Part shown: positions 47,201 to 58,919 of the stretch, one piece after another
Layout: each line of letters opens with the position of its first letter
Numbering within the stretch: the stretch's first letter is position 1
Assembly: GCA_964036155.1 (NCBI GenBank)
Contig: OZ038422.1
Coordinates: 87,629,201-87,693,200 of the forward strand
From: Diploscapter coronatus
Taxonomy: Eukaryota > Nematoda > Chromadorea > Rhabditida > Rhabditidae
Direction: 5' to 3'
DNA: 64,000 nt
Notes under the pieces: generated by a model
Told to the model about the DNA's origin: nothing
Databases searched by the model: none
Seen by the model: the letters and a program-made list of their open reading frames with translations, nothing else
Translations under genes and position numbers: made by a program

Positions 47201-50200
47201 ATGGTAGTGAGATATTGTAATTTATTGGCAATTATTCGGTAAATGAATCATTCTCGAAACAGTTAGGTTTTACCGAACTATTTAATTCTAAAATAATATT
47301 TTTGCTCATTGACTCGTTGTAGGCGAAAGTGAATTTTACTTAATTTGGAAATAGTTTTCTTCGAAAAAATTGCACATTTCAAGATATGTTTTTTCCATCG
47401 AACTGATCTCATAAAATAGCTAAATTTAACAGAATATTGATGTTCGATGTTAATTTAATGAGAAATCATTCCTAATTTTTACTTCGAGACCATCTATCGT
47501 ACCCAGAAAGCGGTTAAATCACGGAATACTGTATATATAGATATAGCCCTATATTCATAAATTATCATGCTTTTTTTAATTTCGAAAAATGGTTTAAAAA
47601 AACTTTATTTATACCTCTTAGGGTGCGTTCATACTTAGTTGCAATGCAACTTGCAATTTGCAACTCGCTTGAAATAGCATGAAAAATGAAGAGAGCGCGA
47701 TTGCATTATTTCTTGTGCTCTCTTGATTTCCCATACTATTTCAAGCGAGTTGCAAATTACAATTTGCATTGCAACTAAGTATGAACGGGCCCTTAGCGGA
47801 TGTAAAAACGCGAAAATCGAAAACTTCAAGCAACTGTGCCCCACCATTGTAAAAGGGGCGAAGCCTAACAAAATTCGAATCTGACAAGGGTCCGAGGCAC
47901 TGTCCATCCATATGGTTTTAATCGGGATTTGGCCAACTTTTGTACATTGTCCCTTCCTTCACTCTATAGTTATGCGAGTCTTCCAAAGAGTGCGTCTTAA
48001 ATGTGGTTAGCCAAAATAAAATCCAAAAATTTACGTTTTAGATACGTGTATTGGTCAATGTGGAACGGCTCCTGCAGTTATCAAAAATGATGTAATATAT
48101 ATTTATATTTTTTGTAACTTTTTTAGTTTAATAATAATTATACATATATGTGTGTTAACTTAATATCCTTTATGCTCTTTATTTTTATTTATATCATTAT
48201 TAATTTTTATTTTAGAATAACTTGAATAAGTGTCAAAGGTTAAAATACAATGCTATTGGAAGTACATCAGCTCTAGATGGTTCTGGATCAAATTGCCAGT
48301 ATATATTTACATAATTTGACTACAGGGTGTTCCATAATTATCTATGATTGTTTTGATATCATAAATTCAAATAGGAAAATTCGTGAATTCTAATTTTTAG
48401 AACATGAATTTTTCATTTAAAATTAGTAGGACACCAAGTGTTCTTAAAAGTGAATGTCAGTATTATTCAAAGTGATGCGGAACAAGGGTCCGTCGATTTG
48501 ACTGATTTTCACATATATAGTACAGTTCTTCACGCTGGTTCTTATAGTGCTATCCGTTTTTCATAGGAATGAAAGTGGGCGGAGTTATGCTAATTTCAGG
48601 TTTTTACATACCCCATATAAGAAAAAATTCATAACTTTCTTGTTTCTGAACCAAATTTGATAATTCTTTTTTATTTCGTAGATCTTGTCGAGGAGAATAT
48701 GGGAAAAATAAAATTTTTATAAATTAATTTTGACGGGAAAAAATTATTCGAAGTTATCCTATATACCCGTACTGCGTTTACAAATGTAATGTGAGCTAAC
48801 GTCGGAATTTTCCATTAAATCTTGCAGAGCTCTTCAAGTTGATCAACTTTTGTTCCAGAACTTATTCTAGAATATGCACACATAGGGAGCTATGGATTTT
48901 TGAAATTTTCTTTCATGAAAATCATCCTAGTTTTACGAATTCGAGGCGTTTTTTGACCCCAGGATCCCCCACATTTTTTCATAAAATTTACTCTTTTATG
49001 CAGAATTGAATGAGCTTTCAAATAAGATAATTTTCAGCAGGCTTTTCTTCCTATCGATGGGATCAAAATCGCGAAAAACCGTCGCCGGTCAGGGTCACTT
49101 TTTCAAATTTTAATTTTTTGGCGGGGTTATTGATGGTAGCAAGTGGTCGTGGTTACATTATTTATGCAATTTTTCGTGGGCTATTCAATACTGAAAACCC
49201 CATTTGATTTGATCTAAAAACAAGAGTTATGAATTTTTTCCCGAGGTCGGATCTGTTAAAACTTCAAGCTACCGTAATCCTGCATACGATAATTTTTTAT
49301 GAAAAACGAACCACACCATGATGATCAGCATGAAAAACTGAACAAATCCTGTGAAAATCAGCCTGATTTACAGATCCCTGTTTATACCGACTTTGGTCCT
49401 TACTGACATTCACTCTTAATTTAAAAAAATGAAACTTAGAATGGTAGTAACTTGTAACGCGGGTACGAAGAATATATATATTTATGATGCTTCTAAACCC
49501 GAAGGCAGTAGATGCATTATTAAACCTAAAACGGCAGATAACAAATATGTATTTGAATGTGATGGCAGTTATAATTGGGGATATGACTCTCTGACCGATA
49601 TCAAAGAAATTCAATGTGTGAAAGAAACAGGTAATTATCTAGAAAATTATAAACTAGCGGGACACTTCCGACCCAGAACTCTTTCTGAATAGGCGAGCTT
49701 CGAATCGAGCACAAAATAATTCTGAATAGAAGTGTTCTGGATTTGCCAGCTCGGAATCGAGAGTATCCCAAATTAACTAACTAGAACTCCTCGCTCGTGA
49801 CCGCTCGCTTCGTCGTTCTAGCGCTAGCTTTTGGCTGGCATAGATTTCTTTGAAATCCATAATTTTGTTGAAAATTTGAAAAATGAATATCAGCAAAAAC
49901 CAAAGTCTTAGCAAAGGATTATAAACAGGGGTCTGCAAATCGGGTTGATTTTCACATATTTTGTTCAGTTTTTTTCACGCTGATCATCATAGTGTGATTT
50001 ATTTTTCATAAAAATGATCGTATGCAGGATTACGGTAGCTTGAAGTTTTGACAGATCCGACCTCAGGAAAAAATTCATAACTTTCTTATTTCTGAGCCGA
50101 ATCGAACGGGGTTTTCAGCATTGAATAGTCCACGAAAAACTCTACAAATAATGTAACTACGACCACCTTCTACGGTCAACAATTTCTCGCCAAAAAATTT

Positions 50201-53200
50201 AAATTTGAAAAAAGTGACCCTGCCGACTGCAGTTTTTCGCGATTTTGACCCCATCGATGTCTTGGGATACCGACTGGAAATGTTCTTATTTTATAGAGAA
50301 GTTAATTCTGAATAGAAATATGTAACTTTTTCGAAAAACAAATGCGGCTCCTGGGGCCAAAAAACTCACTGAACGCGTAAAACCGGATGATTTTCATGAA
50401 AGAAAATTTTTAAAAATCCATATCTCCTTGTGTATCAGACTAAATTTCATGATTATTTTTTATTTTGCAGATCTTGAGTAGTGGAACAATATAAAAGTAA
50501 TAAGAGAACGTTTAAAATTATTTTTGGCGGGAAATTGTTGACCGTAGAAGGTGGTCGTAGTTCTATTATTTGTATTTTCATGGGCTATCCAATTCTGAAA
50601 ATCGCATTCGATTTGGCTCAGAAATAAGAAAGTTATGAATTTTTTCCCGAGGTCGGGTCTGTCAAAACTTTAAACTACCGTAATCCTGCATACGATAATT
50701 TTTTATGAAAAACGGATAGCACTACGAGAATCAGCGTGAAAAATTGAACAATATAGGTGAAAATCAGCCCGATTTGCGGACCCGTTTATACCGATTTCGA
50801 TTCTTACTGATATTCACTCTTAACTTCATTTTCAATTCATTTGAAAGTTTTGATACTACCCAGGCTGCGAAATAGCCTCTAGACAGACGAAGCGAGCAAC
50901 CGCGTAGCGGCTGCGGGCGAAGATATCTAGTTTCATAGTTAATAGTATCGTTCAGAGCACTGTGATGACGCGCAATGCAGTCCAATTTTACCTCCGTGTG
51001 TTCAACGAGCAGATTCGAATCCAACTGATACAAATGTGGTAAATTTTATGATATTTTCAAATTTAAGAATTCTAACTATTAGTAGTTATACCTCGAACTT
51101 ATCTGAATATTGAAAATTTGCAAAACTCGTTGCGCTCGTTGTTTTGTTGCCCAGAAATATGTGGTATGAGAAGCACACGATTCGGCTCATTAACGAATGC
51201 AAGCCATACCTTTTTACTTCCAAGATATGTATATCGCGAAGAAAATACTCCAAATGACGTGCATCGTTCTCGCCTTTTTTCTCCCCTTCTGAAAAAGAAA
51301 ACAGACAAATCTCTCATCTGTATTGAAGCATGGATGCAAGATCATATAATTTATCTTATGTGAAAAAGAAGAATATCAGAAAATGGCAAAACTCAAATAA
51401 AATGTATACGGTAACGCCTACTTTGCTGTCCCCCTCCATTTTGCAAAAGTTATGCAGGGGAAAGTTCTTCGTTAATGGAGGGAACAGGGTGAAGAGGGTT
51501 GAAAAGATTAGCGTTAGGTTTGTATAGGAAACGAAGTAACGAGCGCAACGAGTTTTTCAGGTTGCCTACTCAGCGAAAATTACTTCTATCCGAGTCAATC
51601 CGGACGGATGCCGGCACTTTTTGCCGACCAATGCCAATCCGCACGGATCCGTGTGTTAGTCGGTAATTTTTATCTGGTCAAATTGTCGACCAACTCGGGC
51701 AATTACCGACTGACTCGGGTCAACTCGGATTGAATTGCCGATCCGGACGATGCGGCATACGGATCGGAAATTCACAGCAATTATCGACCCATCCGGACTG
51801 ACTCGGATATGAGTGATTTTCGCTGAGCAAAGAGGATATAATATTTGAATAAGCGAGATTAAAATGGGTTTCTTATTTCAGCCTACAAGTTCCAAATGTT
51901 TGAATGATGCTATGTTTGAACTAACGACATATGAAATAATTTACGTTGATCATGATGACAAGTGCAGGTTGGTAAATTTTTCTTTTCAAGTATTTAGCGA
52001 TAGTCCTAATGAGCATAATAGCTTCCTGGAAGTGGTCCATAATATGATTCGATCCGGTCAAAACGTACAGTGAAATTTTTAACTTGCTCGTTTGTGCATA
52101 CCAACTCACTTGCATTCTAGAGCATCAGGAAAAGACGTATTTGTGTATTATGTTCATTTTAAGCCCAAAAAATCATATCAAATCCATAGAAATCGCCAGA
52201 GAGATAGAATTATACAAGTCCTTGTAAGACAACTCGCTTAAAGGCGAATTTACATTCATTTCATATTACTACGCTTCTAAATTGCAGAAGGGGCGTGGAT
52301 TTTTTCCATGGGTATGAAAGAATTACCTAGGAGGCTAAATAACCTAGAAAAACCCGAAACAAACCCTTTTTTTAAACATTGTTTACTTTGAAATCTCTTC
52401 TCTTTCGTATGCAAAGGGAAGACACGGTTACTCGCTTGACGAAAAAAATGCTTGCAAAAGTGAATTCTGCAACGTCGCCTTCAGAAGCTCATAATTTGAG
52501 TTAGATTGAATTGAATAATTATTCTTGCGGTTTTTCGTATTGGAGTCTAAAACAAACATATTTGAATTATGTACTAGTCAAATTGTCTTGTCTTCACATT
52601 TGGGAAATTACATGATACTTTTTAAATTTAAATTTATGATTAGTGTTCGCATTCACAAGCCACTTTGTGCGGCTGCGGTTAGAAAAGACAAGCAATCTTA
52701 TAAAATCTAAACCCAGCCGGTTATTTGCGGTTCTGGAAAGATTCCAAGGACTGCGAAGTCCCATAAACTAGAGTTTCTGGTAAGATACCAAGGATTTATT
52801 CAAGAATTATCAAGAGCAAAATAAACCCCAAGCCAGCCAAGGGGTTGAGCTTTTCTATTACTACGAAAGCGAGAGATAAAACGTGAAAGAGAAAAGAAAA
52901 CCATGCTGCAGAGATGGTACAGCATGGTAAAAAGATGCAGATCAAAACATAAAAAGTGTGCGCATTCGCACACACTTAAAGGCCTTCCAGTAGGAGAGAC
53001 TCTCCATACTTTAAGAACTAGTTTTCGATTGGAAGGCCTCTCGATCATTTGTGGCTCCAAGTCAGGACTGGCAAGCAAAAATTTTTTTCTCGAAGTTGAG
53101 TCTCGCACGAAGCCCCCCGATCATCGAAATTGAAAATTCTTTCTGTATGATGTGACCAACAGGTTTTCCGAATTATCTCAAAATGAATTTTTCGATTTGA

Positions 53201-55061
53201 ATGTTCGGGAACTTCGTACGAGCCTCAACTTCAAGGTCAACTCCTACTCCGAGCCTCGGAGTTTGAAGTTGAGGTCTGTACAAAGTTCCTGAGCATCGAA
53301 ATTGAAAAAATTTTTGTGTATGATATTCTCTACTAAATTGTTTAATCACTCCAAAATATATATTTTTTTTCAATTTCAATGTTCAGGGGCTTCGTACGAG
53401 ATCTAACTCCGAGAAAAATATTTGTTTGTTTGTTCAGTCCTGATTCAAGCATAAAAGAAAAATATCCAATATGGCAAAACATAGTATAAAATCTGTGAAA
53501 ATGGTTAGAGAATTAATTGTGAGATGTGCTTCAAGCTTAGCGGATTAGTCAGGCGGGAACAAGTAGTAGGACGATCTTCTCCAACTAATTTATTGACCTC
53601 AAACTTGGGTAATTAAACCTTTATTATAAACAAAGAAAAATCAATATAAAAAATAAATCTGGTGAAATGTATTGGGCAGCAAAGAATGCTGCTTCTATCC
53701 TGTGGCAGAAAGATGGGAAGCAAGCGGAAAAGAAAGCATTTTTGCATCGGGGATAGATTCAATCTGAAAACATAGAAAAATGTGATTTTTCTACGAAATG
53801 AAAGCAGCGAAGGTCGCAGTTCGCGACAATCTGGACAACACTTCTAATGTTTTCTATATCAGACGTTTACATTAATTTCAGGAGAGATGTGAAATGCGGT
53901 CCTGGTTCTGATGTTATGATTATTAACTTTGATGATGCTAGCAATAATGATCAAGCAGTAGGACGTTGCAGTAAAACAGCAAATGATGCGACACAAATGT
54001 ATATTCAATTTAAATGCTGGAATAACAGATGGACCTATACCTCAGGCACCCATACACCCGTCAATAATATTTTATGTTTAAAGATCAAAAACAAACAAAG
54101 TAAGCATATTTAGGAATTAATCGCTCGAAAATACGATCTTTCATAATGACCGATCTTTCCCTCTCATCATATTGGGTCCATTATGGTCCATAATCCAATA
54201 TGATGAGCTTATTTATTTAACAAATCAAAATTCTGATGTTGTCTGTCTTGGAACGACTAAATACGGTCATTTGAAAATTTCGTAACATGTTTTTAAGATG
54301 CTATGAAGGGGAATTTCGGGTTGGAAATATCACGAAATGTGGCTTTTTGAATAAGGCACCAAAAATGTTCATTTGAATACGACACGCCTCAGAAAACTAA
54401 CAAATTCATTTGAAAATGTTACTCGATATCTTTTTTTTTTGGATATAATGGTTCCTGTAAAAGACAGGATTGAAAATGGGAAACTTAGTAGGGTTAGGGT
54501 TGGGTAAGTTAAATTCTATCAAGAAATATGCTTACCATCGTGCTGATAATTTTGAGACCATGATCATTCTATCCAAGAAAAAATCGAACCCTAGTCCTAT
54601 ATGTTCATATTTCCATTTATCAGTCCTATCTTCTAAAAGACTGTCCCTCTGTCCTTTACAGGAACCATTATATCAAAAAAAAAAAAAAAGATATCGAGTA
54701 GCATTTTCAAATGAATGTTTTCCGAGGCGTGTCGTATTCAAATAAACATTTTTGGTATCTTATTCAAAAAGCCACATTTCGTGATATTTTCAACCCAAAA
54801 TTGCCCTTCATAACATTTTAAAAACATGTTGCGAATTTTCCAAGAATATGCTACGAAGTTTCCAGGTTGTCTTAAATACTTATTTTAGCAATCTGCTATG
54901 GAAAATCCGATGGTTATAAAATAAAAACAGGAGATTGTATGAACAACTACATCGAATGCCAGAATAATAAGCCAAAAGTTAAAAACTGTGAAAATATAGA
55001 TAATGTATTCAGTGAGGCTCATAACCAATGCAAATCAAAGAGCCAAGTCTCTGGATGTTAA
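41274..55061 (+). CDS. Secreted mucin-like repeat protein with C6-like modules and a chitin-binding-type tail
   Basis: Predicted secreted cuticle, eggshell or mucus-type protein; exact role unknown. Exons: 41274-41363 (signal peptide [18 protein letters not shown]), 42502-42661 (Gly/Tyr then Ser-rich), 42743-42830, 43066-43192, 43438-43564, 43743-46502 (giant repeat exon), about 46720-47007, 48042-48091, 48216-48298, 49440-49630, 50956-51038, 51882-51967, 53882-54099 and 54889-55061. Phases close everywhere except near 46720-46890. Four cysteine modules resemble nematode C6 domains, each with a C-x-x-C-like start, a middle 'v-C-G' strand and an end such as CNENGKWVV or CWNNRWTY. The last exon has Cys spacing like a type-2 chitin-binding domain ([20 protein letters not shown], then [10 protein letters not shown]). 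The giant exon encodes Thr/Pro then Thr/Gly repeats, a likely O-glycosylation zone. Introns host a SINE and several TIR elements. Confidence 0.8.
42043..42328 (+). mobile_element. tRNA-derived SINE with perfect target-site duplication
   Basis: A 286-bp element is flanked by identical 16-bp repeats TGAAGAAACCTTCCTT (42027-42042 and 42329-42344). Its head has tRNA promoter boxes (TGTAGCGCAGTGG near 42051 and GGCTCAAGTTCGCC near 42088). The tail is an A-run (GGAAGAAAAAAAAAAG). It sits in intron 1 of the mucin-like gene, in the same orientation. The perfect duplication suggests a recent insertion. Confidence 0.85.
43743..44380 (+). repeat. Thr/Pro tandem-repeat block (TAPTVP type)
   Basis: About 630 bp of 6- to 18-bp units such as CCCGACAGTCCCAACAGC encode runs of TVPT and TAPT in the spliced frame. 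Longer composite units repeat (for example 43917-44045 against 44068-44175). It lies inside the giant exon and is joined in phase to the previous exon at ACTCCAG|CAACG. All six frames stay largely open because unit length is a multiple of three. Confidence 0.9.
44381..46490 (+). repeat. Thr/Gly/Ser tandem-repeat block ([12 protein letters not shown] type)
   Basis: About 2.1 kb of units built from GGAGGCACTGGAGCCACTGA and GATAGCACTGGTGGAACAGG encode alternating TGGTGATDS and [10 protein letters not shown] higher-order duplication is visible: 44795-45571 recurs at 45704-46480, an offset of 909 bp (303 codons). Part of the mucin-like coding exon. Confidence 0.92.
47621..47792. repeat. Foldback in a mucin-gene intron
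   Basis: GTTCATACTTAGTTGCAATG is mirrored by CATTGCAACTAAGTATGAAC, with an inner pair GCAACTCGCTTGAAATAG / CTATTTCAAGCGAGTTGC. A shorter relative is at 57370-57488 (TTGCAATGCAACTCGCTCGA). Confidence 0.8.
48440..49418. mobile_element. Family E TIR element in a mucin-gene intron
   Basis: The ends are AAAGTGAATGTCAGTATTAT on the left and ACTGACATTCACTCTTAAT on the right. The right end abuts the acceptor of the exon at 49440 by about 20 nt, so it may supply part of the acceptor tract. The interior is non-coding. Confidence 0.7.
49786..49840 (-). mobile_element. Helitron-like 3' terminus (inverse)
   Basis: On the minus strand this reads CTAGAACGACGAAGCGAGCG followed by GAGCGAGGAGTTCTAG, matching 14538-14590. 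It supports one small family with hairpin-plus-CTAG ends. Intronic in the mucin-like gene. Confidence 0.4.
49890..50822. mobile_element. Second family E TIR element, next intron
   Basis: The ends AATGAATATCAGCAAAAACC and TTACTGATATTCACTCTTAA are inverted. Subterminal blocks (TTATAAACAGGGGTCTGC / GCGGACCCGTTTATA) pair. It is closely related to the element at 48440-49418 and lies one exon downstream. Confidence 0.75.
50878..50932 (+). repeat. CTAG-bounded palindromic segment
   Basis: CTCTAGACAGACGAAGCGAG ... GCGGCTGCGGGCGAAG ... ATCTAG resembles the hairpin-CTAG ends at 14515-14590, but more weakly. It sits just 5' of the exon at 50956. Confidence 0.3.
51570..51827. mobile_element. MITE related to 40237-40420
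   Basis: The ends CTCAGCGAAAATTACTTCTA and GATTTTCGCTGAG are inverted, and the interior has repeated CCGACTCGG-type words. It lies about 50 nt before the acceptor of the exon at 51882. Confidence 0.7.
52040..53600. other. Repeat-rich mucin-gene intron
   Basis: It contains family F pieces (GGTCAAAACGTACAGTGAAA at 52057) and an inverted pair at about 52978-53040 (GGCCTTCCAGTAGGAGAGAC / GATTGGAAGGCC). A foldback is centred near 53245 (CCTCAACTTCAAGG / TTTGAAGTTGAGG). No exon is recognised between 51967 and 53882. Confidence 0.5.
54280..54837. mobile_element. TIR element in the last mucin-gene intron
   Basis: Arms of about 185 bp run from ACATGTTTTTAAGATGCTAT to ATGGTTCCTGTAAAAGACAG and are mirrored from GTCCTTTACAGGAACCATTA to TTTTAAAAACATGTTGCG. 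The centre includes a non-coding segment of about 180 bp. A small hairpin (54145-54210, TCATCATATTGGGTCCATTA) precedes it. Confidence 0.75.
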
Positions 55062-55321
55062 AATTAGATCAAATCTTTGATGATTAAAATGAGAAATAAA
55101 CTTACATTGAATAATGTTGCGTCAATAACATAATCTACAGGGTACAGAAAAATTATGGAGGCACTTATTATTTGCTGCCAGATGCGTATAATCTGGCACC
55201 AACAATCCCAAATAATTTTTATAGAATCTTTGGAGCCTACAGATCATAAATTCATAAGAAAATTTTTTTTATCTCAGTTTATAAAAATATTTTCTAAAGA
55301 AACTTTTGATGTAATTAAGTT

Positions 55322-55520
55322 ACATAATTAGAGACCGCAAGCTCCGCCCACTTTGTGCGGACAAAACCAAGGAAGAAAACTTCGTCAAAAATTTCAAAAA
55401 AAAACTCCAGAAAATTTGCGAAGCGATTTTTTTCGAATTTTTCTTTTCCCACTATTAGATATGAGCCTAGGGAATATTTTTGCTTCTGGGACATGACCCC
55501 GAAACATCTTGAGCCGATCA
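55322..55520. repeat. Family F repeat fragment
   Basis: It matches 12556-12740 (CCGCCCACTTTGTG, TTTCTTTTCCCACTATTAGA, TCAAAACGTACA). It abuts the family D foldback that starts at 55525. 55062-55321 shows nothing further. Confidence 0.55.
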
Positions 55521-55524
55521 AAAC

Positions 55525-56360
55525 GTACAACCCATTCAAAAGGGTTTTTATATTAAAAAAATAAAAGCGGAGGTTGTTTTATTCGTGAAAAGCGCTCGGT
55601 TTGTATCCAAAAGTGATTCCCATGAAAGGAGATCAATAAATATTTTTTTTTTAAATCTCGACGTTCGTTGCTCGTACATCACCCAGGTAAAAATATTTTT
55701 GCGACTGATTCCATATTTGAGGGACTTTCACCTGCGAATAAAACCGACGCGCCTCCTAGATAGTTTGATTAATTAATATTTTTTAATATTTATTCTTGTA
55801 GAATGCACGTTTAACAATCGGAGAATATTCTTTCAGTGATCTCACAAAGATAACTCATTAATGATGATGTAAATATCCATTAGAAAGAAATTGTAATGCC
55901 CTGCTGGGTTCTGTAAGGTAGTGGCAAGAGACAGTACCTTTTCCCAAACAGACGTCCTGCGAGTGTCGATGATTAGAATAATCTGTCTATTTGGTAGCAG
56001 TGAATTAATAAAGTTTATATCAGAACAAACGAAAAGAATAAGAATAAATATCTTCCCAGTAAGAGTCATATCATGCGACAAAACATCATTACTTGTGCGT
56101 TAGAACAAATATTTTTATTAATAAGATTCAAAGGAGGCGCGTCGGTTTTATTCGCAGGTGAAAGTCCCTCAAATATGGAATCAGTCGCAAAAACATTTTT
56201 ACCTAGATGTACGAGTGACTGATGTCGAGATTTTAAAAAAAAAAAAAATATTGGTTGATCTCCTTTCGTGGGAATCACTTGGATACAAATCGAGCGCTTT
56301 TCACGAATAAAACAACCTCCGCTTTTATTTTTTTAATATAAAACCCTTTTGAATGGGTTT
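55525..56360. mobile_element. Long family D foldback (second long copy)
   Basis: Same arms as 31066-31887 and the same roughly 370-bp core, but with the core in the opposite orientation relative to the window. Because the arms are palindromic, this is equivalent to insertion of the whole element in reverse. Confidence 0.8.
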
Positions 56361-56519
56361 TTCCATAAAATTCGATTCTTCAAAATGATAGGTAAGTTAT
56401 GTCAAATTTTTCAACAAAAAAAAACCCCTTGAAATCTATCAATCCCTATAAAAAGGAGACTCAAGTATCTCTAAAATTTGTTTACCTGAATATTTTGCTC
56501 TGAAGGACCATATTCCAAG

Positions 56520-58904
56520 TCCCCGCCTGTTTCATCACGAAAAGCCACCTTCTTCCTGGAAGGCCGTTGCTCCATGGCTTCTGAAAATTTTAAATGTGAA
56601 AATCCACTAGATCACAGGTATTTCAGGCATTATCCAGGTCATGGCTCCAAAAATGGTTGGCAAGAACAAAACTTTAACACACCATTATTCCTATTCTACC
56701 ATCAACATAAAAAAGGTTAGAAAAGCCTCGGAAACCAAAAACAAAGGTAAAAAGCAACAAAAATCCTAAAAAATAACTTTGTTTGGATAAAATTTACCAA
56801 AAATACCATCGAGAAATAATTCAACAAGTAGAGGGTTGTCAAGAAGGAAACAAATCAACAGAAGAGAAACAATCCATTAGAGGAAATGTATTTTTGACGA
56901 GTCCCGGCGAAAACCTTGGATATAGAATTTTAGAATCAGGAAAAGTAGAAAGGGTGAATCTGAAAAGTGCAACTATTGCAAGTTTTTGAAATTCTGCAAA
57001 AATAACCGCACACTTTTCATTTTCACAAAAAAATAATCCGACACAATATGTAAGAATACCGTGATCCTACAAATTTCAAAAGTGCACGCCTACTTTTGAA
57101 ACCATAAAAATCAAATTAGGAAAACGTGTAAGATTACAGTTATATTCTAACAAGGATGAAAAGTGCAGCATTTTTGCAAATTTTAAAAATCTGCAACTGT
57201 GCAGCACATTTTTCACTTGTCCTTTCTTCTTCAGTCCTGTCGGCATCGGCATTTCCGTGGTGCAGTGCGTCCCGGTTTCAGTTGGGCGGTCCGCAATTCG
57301 CTCACCAGACTTCGACTGACCGCCGACTATTTCCAACCTGCAAAATGTCTAAATTAAGTACCCCTTTTCAGGCATTAAGTTGCAATGCAACTCGCTCGAA
57401 ATAGGATGGGAAATCAAGTGAACAAAAAGATACAATCGCGCTCTTTTAATTTCTCATGTTATTTCGAGCGAGTTGCAAGAGTTGCATCGGCAGCTAACGT
57501 CTTAACGAGTCCTAAAGCTTTCTTTACTTTTTAAATTTATTCTTCTATTTAATTAATTTACTTATTTTTTGTTTGTATTTTCGTATAAAAATTTTGAAAA
57601 CATGGCATTAGAAATTTTTAAAATTGCATTAGATTTGAGAAAGAAATTCGAAACATCATCTATTTTTCCCATCTCTAATCTCTATTCATGAAATCATCAG
57701 TGCAAAGAAAAATCAATATCATTGAAAAATCGGGATTTTGTTTAGAAGTTAAAAAAAAATAAAAATCCTTACATCCTCCCACTTCTGCTTGTCATTTCTG
57801 TCGCCTCTTTTATCATCCCTGCTCCCGTCTGTGTCTGTTGAAGTCCCTGGGTCCTCGATTTTCGAAGTCTGCTGCCTCTGGACGATGGTGGTGTAACACG
57901 GAAGTCTTGACATGCTGAAGATTTTTATTAATAATTTCTATTCAAACAAATCATTTTTTATCTCGAATTCATACTTATTATGGAATTTTTGCAAATCGTT
58001 TACCCTGCGGTCCGTCGCGATCGAAATGCCTGTTCGGAGCGGAGCCTGGGCCAATGGAACCATCCTGTTTGTTGAAAACAAAAAAATTGAAATTATTTGC
58101 TTTTCTTCGAAATTTTTCATACGTTTCAAAAGTTTCCAAGTAAAATGACGTTTGTTGGCTTTCATCTTTATTTCGTACTTTGTTTTCTGCACCCCCACCC
58201 ACTTTTTGAGGAGAGAGTAAGGAAGGAAGGTGGGAGAAAAGAAAAAGCGGGTGTGAAATACAGGAAATCCGTACTTTTCAACAAAAATTGAAAAACGTAA
58301 ATCAAAAGTAAAACAAAAAACCACGATGACTTTCTCGAAGTTGTCCTTGAGCTCATCCTGGGTCTGCTTCATGAAGCTGAGCGCGTCCTCCTTCACATGC
58401 GCCCACATCTGGACTTGACGCTCTTGCGCGGCACTAAAAGTTTTCCATTTTTGAAACAAACAACATTTTTAAAGGAAATTCTTCAAAGCCTGTTCTTTCA
58501 AAAACTCCCATTTCTGCTTACCGATGACATATCCCGAGGCCAGGTTGGGGATGACGAATCGAATGGTCTTCCTGCCCTCCGCCTGCTCGCGGACCATCGC
58601 TTGAATCACCAATTCGGCGAGGCGCAACTGCAACAAAAATCAATATTTATAGATTTTATATAATCTTCGAATAATTTTTTCTTACTTTTTAGATATCAAC
58701 CCGTTAGCAAGGCACCTTCCTAATTATCACAATTCATCCGAAAAATGTTTGAAGCACATTTCATTTTTAAAATCGAATTTTATCATTTTTTATTTTTAAG
58801 GGTTATCCAACCTTCTTATAATGAGCGAAAATCTGGACGAAGTGGTGCATTTTGGAGCCGTCACCCCCCTCCTTCTCTCTGTCGTCGTTGCTATTCTCCC
58901 ATTC
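56520..58904 (-). CDS. Unassigned multi-exon candidate gene (possibly degenerate)
   Basis: Several splice-bounded minus-strand segments read as protein: 58812-58904 (SKMHHFVQIFAHYKK), 58522-58627 (LAELVIQAMVREQAEGRK, IRFVIPNLASGYVIG), about 58334-58436 (QVQMWAHVKEDALSFMKQTQ), about 58010-58070 (PLAQAPLRTGISIATDRR), about 57771-57897 (Asp/Arg-rich), about 57230-57345, and about 56520-56585 (RPSRKKVAFRDETGGDLE). The first two join in phase. The second to the third does not, because the carried base gives a frame with an early stop, so either an exon is missing or the copy is broken. Codons are GC-rich at third positions, like the next two genes and unlike the rest of the window. I do not recognise the family. 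The start is not identified. Confidence 0.4.
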
Positions 58905-58919
58905 CTGAAAATTGAGCGA

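Noticed and set aside
57938..58459. 173-codon continuous minus-strand open frame as a single-exon protein
   Set aside because: Only its two ends read as protein. The middle is T-rich and low in coding character and is bounded by plausible splice sites, so it is better explained as exons plus a stop-free intron.
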